Position numbers and translations under genes: made by a program. Shown in pieces: positions 8,623 through 16,827 of a DNA stretch of 34,490 nucleotides (position 1 is its first letter; each line of letters begins with the position of its first letter). Under the pieces are notes generated by a model. It did not search any database. It had not been told where the DNA came from and worked only from the letters and a program-made list of their open reading frames with translations. The DNA comes from Muribaculaceae bacterium (GTDB lineage: Bacteria > Bacteroidota > Bacteroidia > Bacteroidales > Muribaculaceae): contig VSPD01000030.1 of the NCBI GenBank assembly GCA_009775125.1, forward strand, positions 1-34,490. Direction: 5' to 3'.

Positions 8623-8686
8623 GGAACACAAGCCTCCGGCTTGTGAAAATTAATAATATGTACACAAGCCCGGAGGCTTGTGTTCC
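8623..8686. repeat. Pair of inverted GGAACACAAGCC palindromes
   Basis: A copy at 8623-8645 and an inverted copy at 8663-8686 flank a 17-base AT-rich spacer. Each is itself palindromic (CACAAGCC with GGCTTGTG), and the two together can form a 23-bp stem. They fill nearly all of the 75-base gap between the mutS stop and the SGNH start. They could act as a terminator or attenuator. Confidence 0.85.
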
Positions 8687-8690
8687 TGTT

Positions 8691-11297
8691 TTATTTTCCG
8701 GTTATGATTTGGCGTATGGAGTGCAGGCGCGTCAGGGCTGCAAGGGGGGTGAGGTTGTCGATGTCGAGATTCAATATCTCGTCGCGGACCTGGGCCAGGA
8801 CGGGGTCGTCGAGTTGGAACAGGCGCAGCTGCATGCCGTCGTCTTCTTTGGCGGCGACCGGGGCCGACACTTCGCCTCGGGCGTTGGCCGCTTCGAGTTG
8901 GCGGAGCACCTCGTCGGCGCGTTTCACTATCGCCGGCGGCATTCCGGCCAGGCGAGCCACATGGATACCGAAACTGTGTTCCGAGCCGCCCTTGGCCAGT
9001 TTGCGCAAGAACACGACGCGTCCGTCGGATTCGGTGACAGACACGTTGTAGTTGGCGATGCGCGGATAGAGTTTCTCCATCTCGTTCAACTCGTGGTAGT
9101 GGGTGGCGAAGAGTGTCTTGGGGTGGAGTCCGCAGTATTCGTGAATATGCTCCACGATGGCCCATGCTATTGAAATGCCGTCGTAGGTGGATGTGCCTCG
9201 GCCGAGCTCGTCGAACAAGATGAGCGAGCGTTGGCTCATGTTGTTGAGGATAGACGCGGCCTCGTTCATTTCCACCATGAAGGTGGATTCGCCGAGCGAG
9301 ATATTGTCGGAGGCGCCTACGCGGGTGAATATTTTGTCGACCACGCCGATTTTTGCCGAGTCGGCGGCCACGAAACAGCCTATCTGGGCAAGAAGCACGT
9401 TGAGGGCCGTCTGGCGCAGGAGCGCGGATTTACCCGACATGTTGGGGCCGGTAATCATCATAATCTGCGTGGCCTCGTTGGAGAGGTCGACGGTGTTTGA
9501 GATGTAGGGCTCGCCGGCGGGCAGTTGCTTCTCGATTACGGGGTGGCGCGCCTCGACAAGACGGATGTCGAGCGAGTCGTCGACCACGGGGCGGTTGTAG
9601 CGGTTTTCGATAGCCACGCGGGTAAACGAGCTTAGGCAGTCGAGCCGGGCCACGAGTGTGGCGTCGAGCTGCATTGCCGGGATGTATTTGGCCATTTCGG
9701 CCACCAGGTCGTTGAAAATCTGCGTTTCAAGGACGAGTATGCGGTCTTGCGCTCCGAGGATTTTTTCCTCGTAGTCCTTTAATTCCTGTGTGATGTATCG
9801 TTCGGCGTTGACGAGTGTCTGTTTCCGTATCCATTCGGCCGGAACTTTGTCCTTGTGGGTGTTGGTTACTTCGATATAGTAGCCGAATACGTTGTTGAAG
9901 CCTATTTTGAGCGACGGGATGCCTGTGGCCTCGCTTTCACGGGCCTGTATACGGAGCAGATAGTCCTTGCCTTCGTAAGCGAGGCGGCGCAGCTCGTCGA
10001 GCTCGGGGTTTATGCCCTCGGCAATGGCGTCGCCGCGGTTTATTGCGTTGGGGGCATCGGGGCGTATCTCGCGTTCGATACGCGCCGAGAGCGATTCCAG
10101 AGCGTTGAGCTGCTCGCCGATGGCGCGCAGGGCCGCCATGCCGGAGCCGGAGCACATGTCGCGTATCGGGGCGAGCGATTTCAAGGCTGTGGCCACTTGC
10201 ATGGTCTCGCGCGGAGAGATGCGCCGGGTCGATACTTTGCCCACGAGACGCTCGAGGTCGCCTATGTGGCCGAGGTGTTCTTTGAGCGACTCGCGCTCGT
10301 CGGGGTTGCGGAAGAAATATTCCACCACGTCGAGGCGGTCGTTTATGGCCGCAGGGTCTTTGAGGGGGAAAAGAATCCAGCGCGACAGCATGCGCGCGCC
10401 CATCGGGCTCACGGTGCGGTCGATCACGTCGAGCAGGCTCTTGCCTTCGTCGCCGAGGGGCTGTACGAGCTCGAGATTGCGCACGGTGAATTTGTCGAGG
10501 CGCACGAAACGGTCGGCCTCGATGCGGCGCAGGGCGGTGATGTGGTCGGTCTGGGTATGCTGGGTTATGTCGAGATAGTGGAGTATGGCGCCGGCGGCAA
10601 CTATGGCGGCGTCCATTTTGCGGATTCCGAATCCTTTCAGGTTTGCCGTCTTGAAATGTCGCAGGAGGCGTTCGTTGGCGGCGTCGGATGTAAATATCCA
10701 GTCGTCAAGCTCGAACATAAGGTAGCGTCCTGTGAAGTTGGCTTCGGCTTTGGGGCGGTTGCCGCGTTCGACGAGCAATTCTTTCGGTGAAAAATTGGCG
10801 AGCAGTTTGTCGACATGGTCGGCGGTGCCTTCGCCTACGAGAAATTCGCCGGTGGAGATGTCGAGAAGCGAAAGTCCGATTGCTGTTTTGCCGAAATGCA
10901 CGGCTGCAAGAAAATTGTTTTCGCGATGATTGAGCACATTGTCGCTAAGGGCCACGCCGGGGGTGACGAGCTCGGTGATGCCGCGCTTTACAAGTTTTTT
11001 TGTGAGTTTGGGGTCTTCGAGCTGCTCGCAGATGGCGACACGCTTTCCGGCGCGGACAAGTTTCGGCAGATAGGAGTCGAGAGCATGGTGAGGAAAACCG
11101 GCAAGCTCGACATATTGCGCCGAACCGTTGGCGCGGCGGGTGAGGGTTATGCCCAGTATTTCGGATGCGGTGATGGCGTCGTCGGAAAAAGTTTCGTAGA
11201 AGTCGCCGACACGGAACAGCAATATTGCGTCGGGATGCTTTGCTTTCATCTCGACATATTGCTTCATCAACGGTGTTTCAACAATTTTTTTGGCCAT
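8691..11297 (-). CDS. mutS: DNA mismatch repair protein MutS
   Basis: An 868-residue MutS, full length for the MutS1 class. The N-terminal mismatch-recognition domain carries LLFRVGDFYETF, containing the Phe-x-Glu mismatch wedge. The connector, core and clamp domains follow. The ATPase has Walker A TGPNMSGKS at 616-624, Walker B ILFDELGRGTST with Asp696-Glu697 and the downstream switch FATHYHEL. It acts in the cytoplasm, scanning new DNA for mispairs and recruiting MutL. The start is set by MAKKIVETPLMKQY, where the first conserved block begins, and by a -7 box 17 bases upstream. The gene is complete and shows no disruption. It lies between a small outer-membrane protein gene and the SGNH gene, with no obvious functional link to either. 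Confidence 0.99.
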   Translation of the reverse strand: MAKKIVETPLMKQYVEMKAKHPDAILLFRVGDFYETFSDDAITASEILGITLTRRANGSAQYVELAGFPHHALDSYLPKLVRAGKRVAICEQLEDPKLTKKLVKRGITELVTPGVALSDNVLNHRENNFLAAVHFGKTAIGLSLLDISTGEFLVGEGTADHVDKLLANFSPKELLVERGNRPKAEANFTGRYLMFELDDWIFTSDAANERLLRHFKTANLKGFGIRKMDAAIVAAGAILHYLDITQHTQTDHITALRRIEADRFVRLDKFTVRNLELVQPLGDEGKSLLDVIDRTVSPMGARMLSRWILFPLKDPAAINDRLDVVEYFFRNPDERESLKEHLGHIGDLERLVGKVSTRRISPRETMQVATALKSLAPIRDMCSGSGMAALRAIGEQLNALESLSARIEREIRPDAPNAINRGDAIAEGINPELDELRRLAYEGKDYLLRIQARESEATGIPSLKIGFNNVFGYYIEVTNTHKDKVPAEWIRKQTLVNAERYITQELKDYEEKILGAQDRILVLETQIFNDLVAEMAKYIPAMQLDATLVARLDCLSSFTRVAIENRYNRPVVDDSLDIRLVEARHPVIEKQLPAGEPYISNTVDLSNEATQIMMITGPNMSGKSALLRQTALNVLLAQIGCFVAADSAKIGVVDKIFTRVGASDNISLGESTFMVEMNEAASILNNMSQRSLILFDELGRGTSTYDGISIAWAIVEHIHEYCGLHPKTLFATHYHELNEMEKLYPRIANYNVSVTESDGRVVFLRKLAKGGSEHSFGIHVARLAGMPPAIVKRADEVLRQLEAANARGEVSAPVAAKEDDGMQLRLFQLDDPVLAQVRDEILNLDIDNLTPLAALTRLHSIRQIITGK

Positions 11298-11314
11298 GGT
11301 GAAATTTATCTACG

Positions 11315-11322
11315 CAAATTTA
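11315..11322 (-). promoter_or_regulatory. -7 box upstream of mutS
   Basis: TAAATTTG on the minus strand matches TAnnTTTG. No clear -33 TTG is found 19-21 bases upstream. The predicted transcription start near 11311 gives a leader of about 14 nucleotides. Confidence 0.5.
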
Positions 11323-11366
11323 CGCATTTTTTTTGTACGTCGGCATTGCGCGGGCCAAAAATGGTC

Positions 11367-12077
11367 TTATTTGGACGATGTTTGGAGGCGGATTCCGACC
11401 GATACGCTCATGGTGCGCCCCCAGGTGTGAGATTTTACCGTAAGGCCGGATTCGGCGCCGTCTTCGATTGTGGTGCGCGTGTATTTTGCGGGCGACAATT
11501 GCTGCAACGTGTTCAGGTCGATGAACAAGGCGCACACTCTTGACGTGCGGTAGGCCACGGAGAATCCGGCATCGAGGCAAAGCATTGTGCCGGTGCGTCT
11601 TTGATAGGTTTCGATTTCGCCTTTTTTCGTATGTCCTTTCAGCCGGCCATAACTTGAATAGCCGATGCCGAGCCGTGGCTGTATTTGCCAGCGGGAGTGT
11701 TCGAGGCGGTAAGTGCCGCCAAGAGTTATCGATGGTTTAAGTGCGCTGAGGCCCGGGACAAGGATGTCCATCAGTTTTTCGGCCTCGTGCAGGCGGAAGA
11801 TGTTGAAGCGCAGGTCGGCGTATGCACCCCAGTGGCAGGAGAAGAAGTAACTCGGGCGGAAGGCTACTTGTGCTACTGTCGACGGGCGGCGGTCGAACAC
11901 GGCCTTTTGCTCTGCGTTGAGTGACGACAAGTCGAAATTGGCGCCTAAACCAATGTCAAGTGCGAATGTGTTTTTTTCATATTCGGCAAGTGTCTCGGCG
12001 TGTGTGAGCAAGAAACCGATTATTGAAAAGATTGCGATAACGGCTGCTTTCCGGATAGTAATGATGAATTGTACCAT
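11367..12077 (-). CDS. Outer-membrane beta-barrel protein, uncharacterised
   Basis: A 236-residue protein with a hydrophobic signal segment (about 5-28, AAVIAIFSIIGFLLTHA). The rest is alternating amphipathic strands typical of small barrels: FALDIGLGANFDL, AQVAFRPSYFFS, WGAYADLRFNIF, LKPSITLGGTYRL, WQIQPRLGIGYSSYG, MLCLDAGFSVAYR and TMSVSVGIRLQTSSK at the C-terminus. That arrangement suggests an eight-strand barrel in the outer membrane. I do not recognise a specific family member or enzyme motif. It has its own promoter at 12102-12132. It ends 69 bases before mutS, with mutS's own -7 box in between and no terminator, so some read-through into mutS is possible. Confidence 0.75.
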   Translation of the reverse strand: MVQFIITIRKAAVIAIFSIIGFLLTHAETLAEYEKNTFALDIGLGANFDLSSLNAEQKAVFDRRPSTVAQVAFRPSYFFSCHWGAYADLRFNIFRLHEAEKLMDILVPGLSALKPSITLGGTYRLEHSRWQIQPRLGIGYSSYGRLKGHTKKGEIETYQRRTGTMLCLDAGFSVAYRTSRVCALFIDLNTLQQLSPAKYTRTTIEDGAESGLTVKSHTWGRTMSVSVGIRLQTSSK

Positions 12078-12101
12078 TTAGTTATGTTTGTTTTTCAAGG
12101 G

Positions 12102-12132
12102 CAAAATTATAGGATGCCGTTGGATTTCGCAA
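12102..12132 (-). promoter_or_regulatory. Promoter of the small outer-membrane barrel gene
   Basis: On the minus strand, TTG at 12132-12130 and TAATTTTG at 12109-12102 are separated by 20 bases, matching the Bacteroidota consensus. The predicted start near 12098 gives a leader of about 21 nucleotides. Confidence 0.7.
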
Positions 12133-12307
12133 TAATTTTTAGAACTTTTTTCAATAGTGTGTATAAAAAAGGTCATGCGGTAATTACGGTGCAAGTGTCT
12201 CCGTTAGGAGACAAATATTGTAGCGCAGGGCGACAGCCCTGGGAAGGGTAAACGTCGTTTATTAGGGTGATGGAGCTCCGGCAGGCTCCGCTCCAAATCC
12301 CCGGTTG

Positions 12308-12372
12308 CCGACAACCTTTTTCCGTGGGTTCGGTCTAGGCTTCGCCACGCCCTCACCCACGGCTATTGTCGG
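12308..12372. repeat. Nested hairpin element
   Basis: The outer arms CCGACAA (12308-12314) and TTGTCGG (12366-12372) enclose the inner arms CCGTGGGT (12322-12329) and ACCCACGG (12355-12362). The spacer holds GGCttcgccacGCC. The two nested perfect stems suggest a structured RNA or a mobile palindromic repeat rather than coding sequence. Confidence 0.7.
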
Positions 12373-12448
12373 AAATCGCTACGCGATTCTGTGATACGCC
12401 CTTATTTGAACCGCATTGCACTGCTTGTGCGTCCGGAATATGTTCCTG

Positions 12449-12485
12449 AAAAATAAAACCGTCCGACGCCTTGGGCGTCGGACGG
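12449..12485 (-). terminator. Intrinsic terminator of the OmpA-family gene
   Basis: CCGTCCGACGCC-ttg-GGCGTCGGACGG (12459-12485) is a perfect 12-bp stem. On the minus strand it is followed by TTTTATTTTT (12458-12449). It sits 41 bases past the stop codon of the OmpA-family gene. Confidence 0.92.
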
Positions 12486-12526
12486 TAGGGGATTAAGCTG
12501 ACAGGGCCCGGAGGCCGGAGAGCTTA

Positions 12527-13753
12527 TTAGTTGTTCTCGTTGATAGTGGTGGCACGATCGAGGGCAACGTATTTTTCGCCCATGGGGCAGAGGTTGCCGT
12601 TGTCGATTGTGGTTGTGAGCTGAGAAGCGGGAACACCGTATTTGATGAGTTGTTTTTCAACGCCGGCAGCGCGGTTTTTGCGGAGACGGGTGTTGATTTG
12701 GTCGTTACCGGTGTAGTTGTCGGCCCAGCCGGTGAGGGTGTATGTCTTGTCGGGGTTAGCCTTCATGACATCGGAGATGCCTTTGAGGAGCACCTTGTCT
12801 TTCTGGGTGAGACGGTAAACGTTGATGGGGTAGTAGATGGTGGCGAGGGGAGCGTGTTCAACAACGGCTTCGGGAACGGGACGGTTGAGGCAGTCCTGGA
12901 GTTGGTTCTCGAGGTCGGCGATACGTGCTTCGGCAGCGCCAAGGAGTGCGCGGAGAGCGTCGCAGTTTTCGGGTTCGGGGCAAACGGGCACCACGGGAGC
13001 GTTCCAGTAGTTCTTGCCGAGGTTAACGGTAACACCGAGGAATGCGGAGATGTTGTGCGATGTACGGTTGTAGATGTCGCCGTATTCGTCGTGGTGGTTG
13101 TTGTCTTGGGGAGTCCAACGAACGTCGAGGAAGAGGTCGACGCGGTTGCTGATCGAGAAGGAGTTGATCAAGCCGAGACGGCCGGCGAGGATGCGGTCGG
13201 AGAGGCTCTTGTAGCCGTGGCGTTCGTAAGAGTTGCCTTTTTCGTGGTAGTTGGCGGCATATGTCCAGTAAGCGCCGATACCGCCGTAGATGATGGCGTT
13301 GTATTTACGGCCGGGGTGGTATCCGCACCACCAGTTGGTGAGGTTCAACATCACGTCGAAAGCCGGACCGATGTTGTGGAAACGTTGTTTGTATTTTCCG
13401 TTGATGGGGGCCTTGTCGAGGAGCACGCCGGGAGCGTCCTTACGGTCGGACATGCCTTTGATAGATTCCCAGCTGATACCGCCACGGAAACCGAGCAGGG
13501 GAGAGAACCATTTGCCTACGTAGATGTCGGCAGCGGGAGAGAAACGATCCTGAAGGTCGCGTTCAGAGTCGCCGTGTGAGAACATTACGTTGGCGCCACC
13601 TTGTGCGGTGATGAACCAGTTGTCTTTGAAACGGTTGAAAAGATAGCCTTGCGAAGGATCTTCGACGTAGGTCACCTCTTGGTTGCTTTGAGCGAACGCT
13701 GTGGCGCCGAAGCACATTGCTGCTGCGAGGGCCAGAAGTTTCGTCCTTTTCAT
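12527..13753 (-). CDS. OmpA-family outer-membrane protein
   Basis: A 408-residue protein with a Sec signal peptide (MKRTKLLALAAAMCFGATAFAQ). An N-terminal beta-barrel domain (about 45-250) contains strands such as WFITAQGGANVMFS and ISAFLGVTVNLGK. A short coiled-coil linker (about 262-290, ALLGAAEARIADLENQL) is bracketed by cysteines (CPEPENC and DC). The C-terminal OmpA/MotB peptidoglycan-binding domain (about 310-405) carries the Asp and Arg positions of the family in GWADNYTGNDQINTRLRKNRA. It anchors the outer membrane to peptidoglycan. Codon choice looks strongly biased, as expected for an abundant protein, and there is a strong terminator. The 183-base upstream region has a -7 box and a long 5' stem-loop, so the gene is probably transcribed separately from tkt. 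Confidence 0.93.
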   Translation of the reverse strand: MKRTKLLALAAAMCFGATAFAQSNQEVTYVEDPSQGYLFNRFKDNWFITAQGGANVMFSHGDSERDLQDRFSPAADIYVGKWFSPLLGFRGGISWESIKGMSDRKDAPGVLLDKAPINGKYKQRFHNIGPAFDVMLNLTNWWCGYHPGRKYNAIIYGGIGAYWTYAANYHEKGNSYERHGYKSLSDRILAGRLGLINSFSISNRVDLFLDVRWTPQDNNHHDEYGDIYNRTSHNISAFLGVTVNLGKNYWNAPVVPVCPEPENCDALRALLGAAEARIADLENQLQDCLNRPVPEAVVEHAPLATIYYPINVYRLTQKDKVLLKGISDVMKANPDKTYTLTGWADNYTGNDQINTRLRKNRAAGVEKQLIKYGVPASQLTTTIDNGNLCPMGEKYVALDRATTINENN

Positions 13754-13818
13754 AGGTGAAAAATTTTGGATATAGTTAGTTAAAATAATTGATTCGTGGG
13801 CTTAAATGTCCATTATTT

Positions 13819-13868
13819 ATTGTCGAATATCCGGCAACGGGCAGTCCCAATGCCGGATTTTAGACAAT
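13819..13868 (-). promoter_or_regulatory. 5'-UTR stem-loop of the OmpA-family mRNA
   Basis: On the minus strand, ATTGTC (13868-13863) pairs with GACAAT (13824-13819), and TCCGGCA (13857-13851) pairs with TGCCGGA (13836-13830). Two symmetric 5-base internal loops separate the stems, and a 14-base apical loop can close further. It begins within about 6 nucleotides of the predicted transcription start, leaving about 65 unpaired nucleotides before the ATG. Confidence 0.65.
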
Positions 13869-13877
13869 ATTCGGGGA

Positions 13878-13885
13878 CAAATTTA
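13878..13885 (-). promoter_or_regulatory. -7 box upstream of the OmpA-family gene
   Basis: TAAATTTG on the minus strand matches TAnnTTTG. The -33 region is only an AT-rich TTTAA near 13910-13906. The predicted start near 13874 gives an unusually long leader of about 120 nucleotides. Confidence 0.55.
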
Positions 13886-13936
13886 CTACTTTTTTTTAGA
13901 TATTTTTAAATTAAATGCAAAAAAATCCAAAAAAGT

Positions 13937-15970
13937 TCATTTTTTAATGAAATTTTTTATATCGGCGCAGATATTTTCGGGTGTATATCCGAATTTTTGG
14001 TCGAGAATCTGGAATGGCGCCGAGGCCCCGAATCTGCTGAGTCCGTAGACGCGGCCGTTGAAACCGATAATCATGCGCATTGTCGAGGGCAGTCCTGCCG
14101 TGAGGGCGTAATGCGGCATCGAGGCGGGAAGCACCGACAGGCGGTAGGCTTCGTCCTGGTCGTTGAAAAGGCCGATTGAGGGCATGGAAACGACGCGTAC
14201 TGCGATGCCTTCTTCGCGGAGCATTTCGGCCACGCGGCAGAGCAGCGACACTTCGGAGCCGTTGGCCACGAGGGTGGCGGCTGCATCGGGAGCGTCGATT
14301 ACTACGTAGCCGCCGCGGCGCATGCCTTGGGCGTCGGCGTAGCGGTTGCCGGATGCGGAGGGGACGGTTTCTTTGATGTCCTGGCGGGTGAGGATGAGGG
14401 CGGTGGGTGCATTGCGGTTTTCCATGGCCATTTCCCAGGCGATGGTTGTCTCTTCGGAGTCGGCGGGGCGGAGCACCAGCAGCGAGGGTTTGCCGGAGAA
14501 ATTGCGGAGTTCCTCGAGCAGGCGAAGCTGTGCTTCTTGCTCGACGGGTTCGTGCGTGGGACCGTCTTCGCCAACGCGGAATGCGTCGTGGGTGAATACG
14601 TATTTCACGGGGAGCTCCATGAGGGCGGCCATGCGCATGGCGGGCTTCATGTAGTCGGAGAATACGAAGAATGTGCCGCATGCGCAGAGGAGTCCGCCGT
14701 GGAGTGCGATACCGTTCATGATCGAGGCCATGGTAAGCTCCGATACGCCTGCGTGGAGGAATGCGCCGCGGAAGTCGCCGGGGACAAAGGCTCCGGTTTC
14801 TTTGAGGAAGGCTTCGGTTTTGTCGCTGTTGGCGAGGTCGGCCGAAGACACAATCATATTCTTGACTTTTTGTCCGAGCACTTTAAGCACGTCGGCCGAT
14901 GCCGTGCGTGTGGCGATGCCGGGTTTGTGGGCGATGTGCTCGTAGTCGATGGCGGGGATGCGGTCGGCGAGGAAATCGTCGAGCATGGCCTGCAATTCGG
15001 GGTTTGCTTCGGCCCAGGCGCGTTGTGCGGCGCGTCGTTCGGCCACGATTTTGCGGAGCTCGTCGGCTCGGCGGTCGTAAAGTGCCTGCACTTCGGGGTC
15101 GATGAGCCAGGGATTTTCGGGGTCGAATCCGAGGTTGCGCACGGTGGCGGGATAGTCGGCGCCGGATTTGGAGAGGGGCTGGCCGTGGGTGGAGCATTTG
15201 CCTTCGAAGTTCTCGCCGGAGGCTGTGACGCATCCGCGGCCCATTATGGTGTGGCCAATGATGAGTGTGGGCCGTTTTGTCTCTGCATGAGCTGTGGAAA
15301 GCGCACCGGCTATTGCCTCGGGGTCGGTGCCGTCGATTTCGATTACGTTCCAGCCCCAGGCACGGTATTTTGCGGCGTAGTCTTCGTCGGTCACTTCGTC
15401 GACGTCGGTCGACAGCTGCACTTTGTTTGCATCATAGAACATTATGAGGTTCGACAGGCCGAGGAAGCCTGCGATGCGGCCCGCGCCCTGCGATATTTCT
15501 TCCTGGACGCCGCCGTCGGATATGAAGGCGTAGGTCTTGTGGGCAATCCAGTCGCCGAAACGGGCTTGAAGGAAGCGTTCGGCGATAGCGGCGCCCACGG
15601 CCATGGTGTGGCCTTGGCCGAGAGGTCCGGAAGTGTTCTCGATTCCGCGTTCAACGTCGAGTTCGGGGTGGCCCGGGGTGGGAGAGCCCCACTGGCGGAA
15701 ATCTTTGAGCTCTTCGACAGTGAATTTGCCGGTGAGGGCGAGCACGCTGTAAAGCATAGGCGACATGTGTCCGGGGTCGAGGAACATGCGGTCGCGTGCA
15801 ATCCAGTGGGCATCGTCGGGGTCGGTGACCAGGAATCGGGAATACAGTACGTTTATAAAATCAGCACCGCCCATGGCGCCGCCGGGGTGTCCCGACTTTG
15901 CTTTTTCGACCATCGATGCGGCAAGGACACGGATGTTGTCGGCTGCGCGGGTGAGAAGTTTGTTGTCCAT
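13937..15970 (-). CDS. tkt: Transketolase
   Basis: A 677-residue transketolase, full length. It transfers two-carbon ketol units between sugar phosphates in the non-oxidative pentose phosphate pathway, using thiamine diphosphate. Catalytic-site features are His28 in KSGHPGGAMGGA, the substrate/cofactor loop GPLGQGHTMAVG, the ThDP/metal-binding segment SDGGVQEEISQG with YDANKVQLS after it, and the pyrimidine-domain motif THDAFRVGEDGPTHEP. The SDGG form in place of the classical GDGD is common in Bacteroidota. The start MDNKLLTRAADNIR fits the family. I see no TAnnTTTG box in the 110 bases upstream, so it may be read through from the PorT-like gene, although an inverted repeat lies between them. 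Confidence 0.98.
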   Translation of the reverse strand: MDNKLLTRAADNIRVLAASMVEKAKSGHPGGAMGGADFINVLYSRFLVTDPDDAHWIARDRMFLDPGHMSPMLYSVLALTGKFTVEELKDFRQWGSPTPGHPELDVERGIENTSGPLGQGHTMAVGAAIAERFLQARFGDWIAHKTYAFISDGGVQEEISQGAGRIAGFLGLSNLIMFYDANKVQLSTDVDEVTDEDYAAKYRAWGWNVIEIDGTDPEAIAGALSTAHAETKRPTLIIGHTIMGRGCVTASGENFEGKCSTHGQPLSKSGADYPATVRNLGFDPENPWLIDPEVQALYDRRADELRKIVAERRAAQRAWAEANPELQAMLDDFLADRIPAIDYEHIAHKPGIATRTASADVLKVLGQKVKNMIVSSADLANSDKTEAFLKETGAFVPGDFRGAFLHAGVSELTMASIMNGIALHGGLLCACGTFFVFSDYMKPAMRMAALMELPVKYVFTHDAFRVGEDGPTHEPVEQEAQLRLLEELRNFSGKPSLLVLRPADSEETTIAWEMAMENRNAPTALILTRQDIKETVPSASGNRYADAQGMRRGGYVVIDAPDAAATLVANGSEVSLLCRVAEMLREEGIAVRVVSMPSIGLFNDQDEAYRLSVLPASMPHYALTAGLPSTMRMIIGFNGRVYGLSRFGASAPFQILDQKFGYTPENICADIKNFIKK

Positions 15971-16016
15971 GATGTATATGATTTGAATCTGGGAAGGTTT
16001 CGAATTAGTTATAAGG

Positions 16017-16070
16017 TATAAGTGATAAGTTTATAAGGTGTGTATTGTCTTTTATGCTTTATCACTTATA
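16017..16070. repeat. 12-bp AT-rich inverted repeat between PorT-like gene and tkt
   Basis: TATAAGTGATAA (16017-16028) and TTATCACTTATA (16059-16070) are exact reverse complements around a 30-base loop. It lies in the gap after the PorT-like gene. It may be an AT-rich intergenic repeat or a weak attenuator; neither side has a convincing T-tract. Confidence 0.6.
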
Positions 16071-16080
16071 GTTTATACTT

Positions 16081-16698
16081 TTAAAAGAGGTAGGCGGCGG
16101 TCACGGTCCAGTAGCGGTTTTTGCCCTGGATGTCGACGCCTTCAACGGCTCCTATTTTCTCAAATGCTTTTGTCATGCCAATGCCGTAGGATGCGCCTAC
16201 TTGCAAGTGCCCGAGCAGCTGCACGCCGAAACCGAAATTCCAAGCCACGCTTGTCGACTTGTTTTTCCAGGCTTCGTTTATAGCCTTGCGCGATGTGAGG
16301 AACGCGAAGCTGGGGCCGGTGAATACGTAGGGGGTGATGATTTTGCCGATTACGGGAAGGCCTATCTTGTATTTGAGGTTGACAGGTATCTCGATATAAT
16401 CTTTATCCTTGATTTGAGGAGCGGTGGCAGTGCCGTTGGTGTCGATGGTGGCATTGTTGACACGGTGAACATACATCACCGATGCGTCGAAGCCAAAGCC
16501 AACCATGGGAATCATGAATTCGGCCTGCAAGCCGCCGGTGAAGCCCGCACGGTTTTCAGATTTGAACAGGTCGGAGTCGAAGTGCATCGAGTTTACGTTG
16601 ATGCCCACGCGCGGACCGATAGAAAATTGGGCGGTGGCAGAAATCGACATTGCGATTATAGCCACAGCCGAGAAAAGGAAACGGCGGAAATTTTTCAT
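16081..16698 (-). CDS. PorT-like outer-membrane beta-barrel protein
   Basis: A 205-residue protein with a Sec signal peptide (MKNFRRFLFSAVAIIAMSISATAQ). An eight-strand-type barrel follows: FSIGPRVGINVNSM, AGFTGGLQAEFMIPM, FGFDASVMYVHR, YIEIPVNLKYKIGL, TPYVFTGPSFAFL, WNFGFGVQLLGHLQVGASYGIG, and the terminal YWTVTAAYLF ending in the aromatic residue preferred by the BAM complex. The length and the IEIPVNLKYK strand are typical of the Bacteroidota porin-family/PorT-like group (OMP_b-brl_2). Its specific role is unknown, and this should not be read as the T9SS component PorT itself. It has its own promoter 29 bases upstream, and tkt follows on the same strand. Confidence 0.82.
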   Translation of the reverse strand: MKNFRRFLFSAVAIIAMSISATAQFSIGPRVGINVNSMHFDSDLFKSENRAGFTGGLQAEFMIPMVGFGFDASVMYVHRVNNATIDTNGTATAPQIKDKDYIEIPVNLKYKIGLPVIGKIITPYVFTGPSFAFLTSRKAINEAWKNKSTSVAWNFGFGVQLLGHLQVGASYGIGMTKAFEKIGAVEGVDIQGKNRYWTVTAAYLF

Positions 16699-16726
16699 CG
16701 TTTTTTGATAAATTATGTTAACGGTG

Positions 16727-16758
16727 CAAAGTTAACGCTTTTATGCGGTTGTTCAAAA
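16727..16758 (-). promoter_or_regulatory. Promoter of the PorT-like gene
   Basis: On the minus strand, TTTTG at 16758-16754 and TAACTTTG at 16734-16727 are separated by 19 bases. The predicted start near 16723 gives a leader of about 25 nucleotides. Confidence 0.75.
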
Positions 16759-16827
16759 TTATGCGTGCGTTTTTTCCCGACAAAAGCAACGCGCGCATTG
16801 ATACAACGGCCAATGGAGAGTAAAAGT

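Larger units (their letters stand above)
12078..12526. repeat. Gene-free interval with hairpins and a promoter
   Basis: This 449-base gap lies between the small barrel gene and the OmpA-family gene and holds no credible gene. It contains the barrel promoter, a CGGTAATTACGGTGCA segment shared with the gap near 966, TGTCTCC-gtta-GGAGACA (12196-12213), CAGGGC-gaca-GCCCTG (12226-12241), a nested hairpin (12308-12372), AATCGC-tac-GCGATT (about 12374-12388, also at about 1174) and the OmpA terminator (12449-12485). Confidence 0.8.

Noticed and set aside
12650..13579. Plus-strand 309-codon open frame opposite the OmpA-family gene
   Set aside because: Composition is Val/Gly/Asp/Glu-rich shadow sequence; the minus strand carries signal peptide, barrel and OmpA domain.
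14327..16021. Plus-strand 564-codon open frame opposite tkt
   Set aside because: Antisense shadow produced by GC-biased codons of transketolase; no recognisable domain.
16081..16698. T9SS component PorT
   Set aside because: The barrel belongs to the broad PorT-like fold group; no neighbouring T9SS genes and no specific signature support that assignment.
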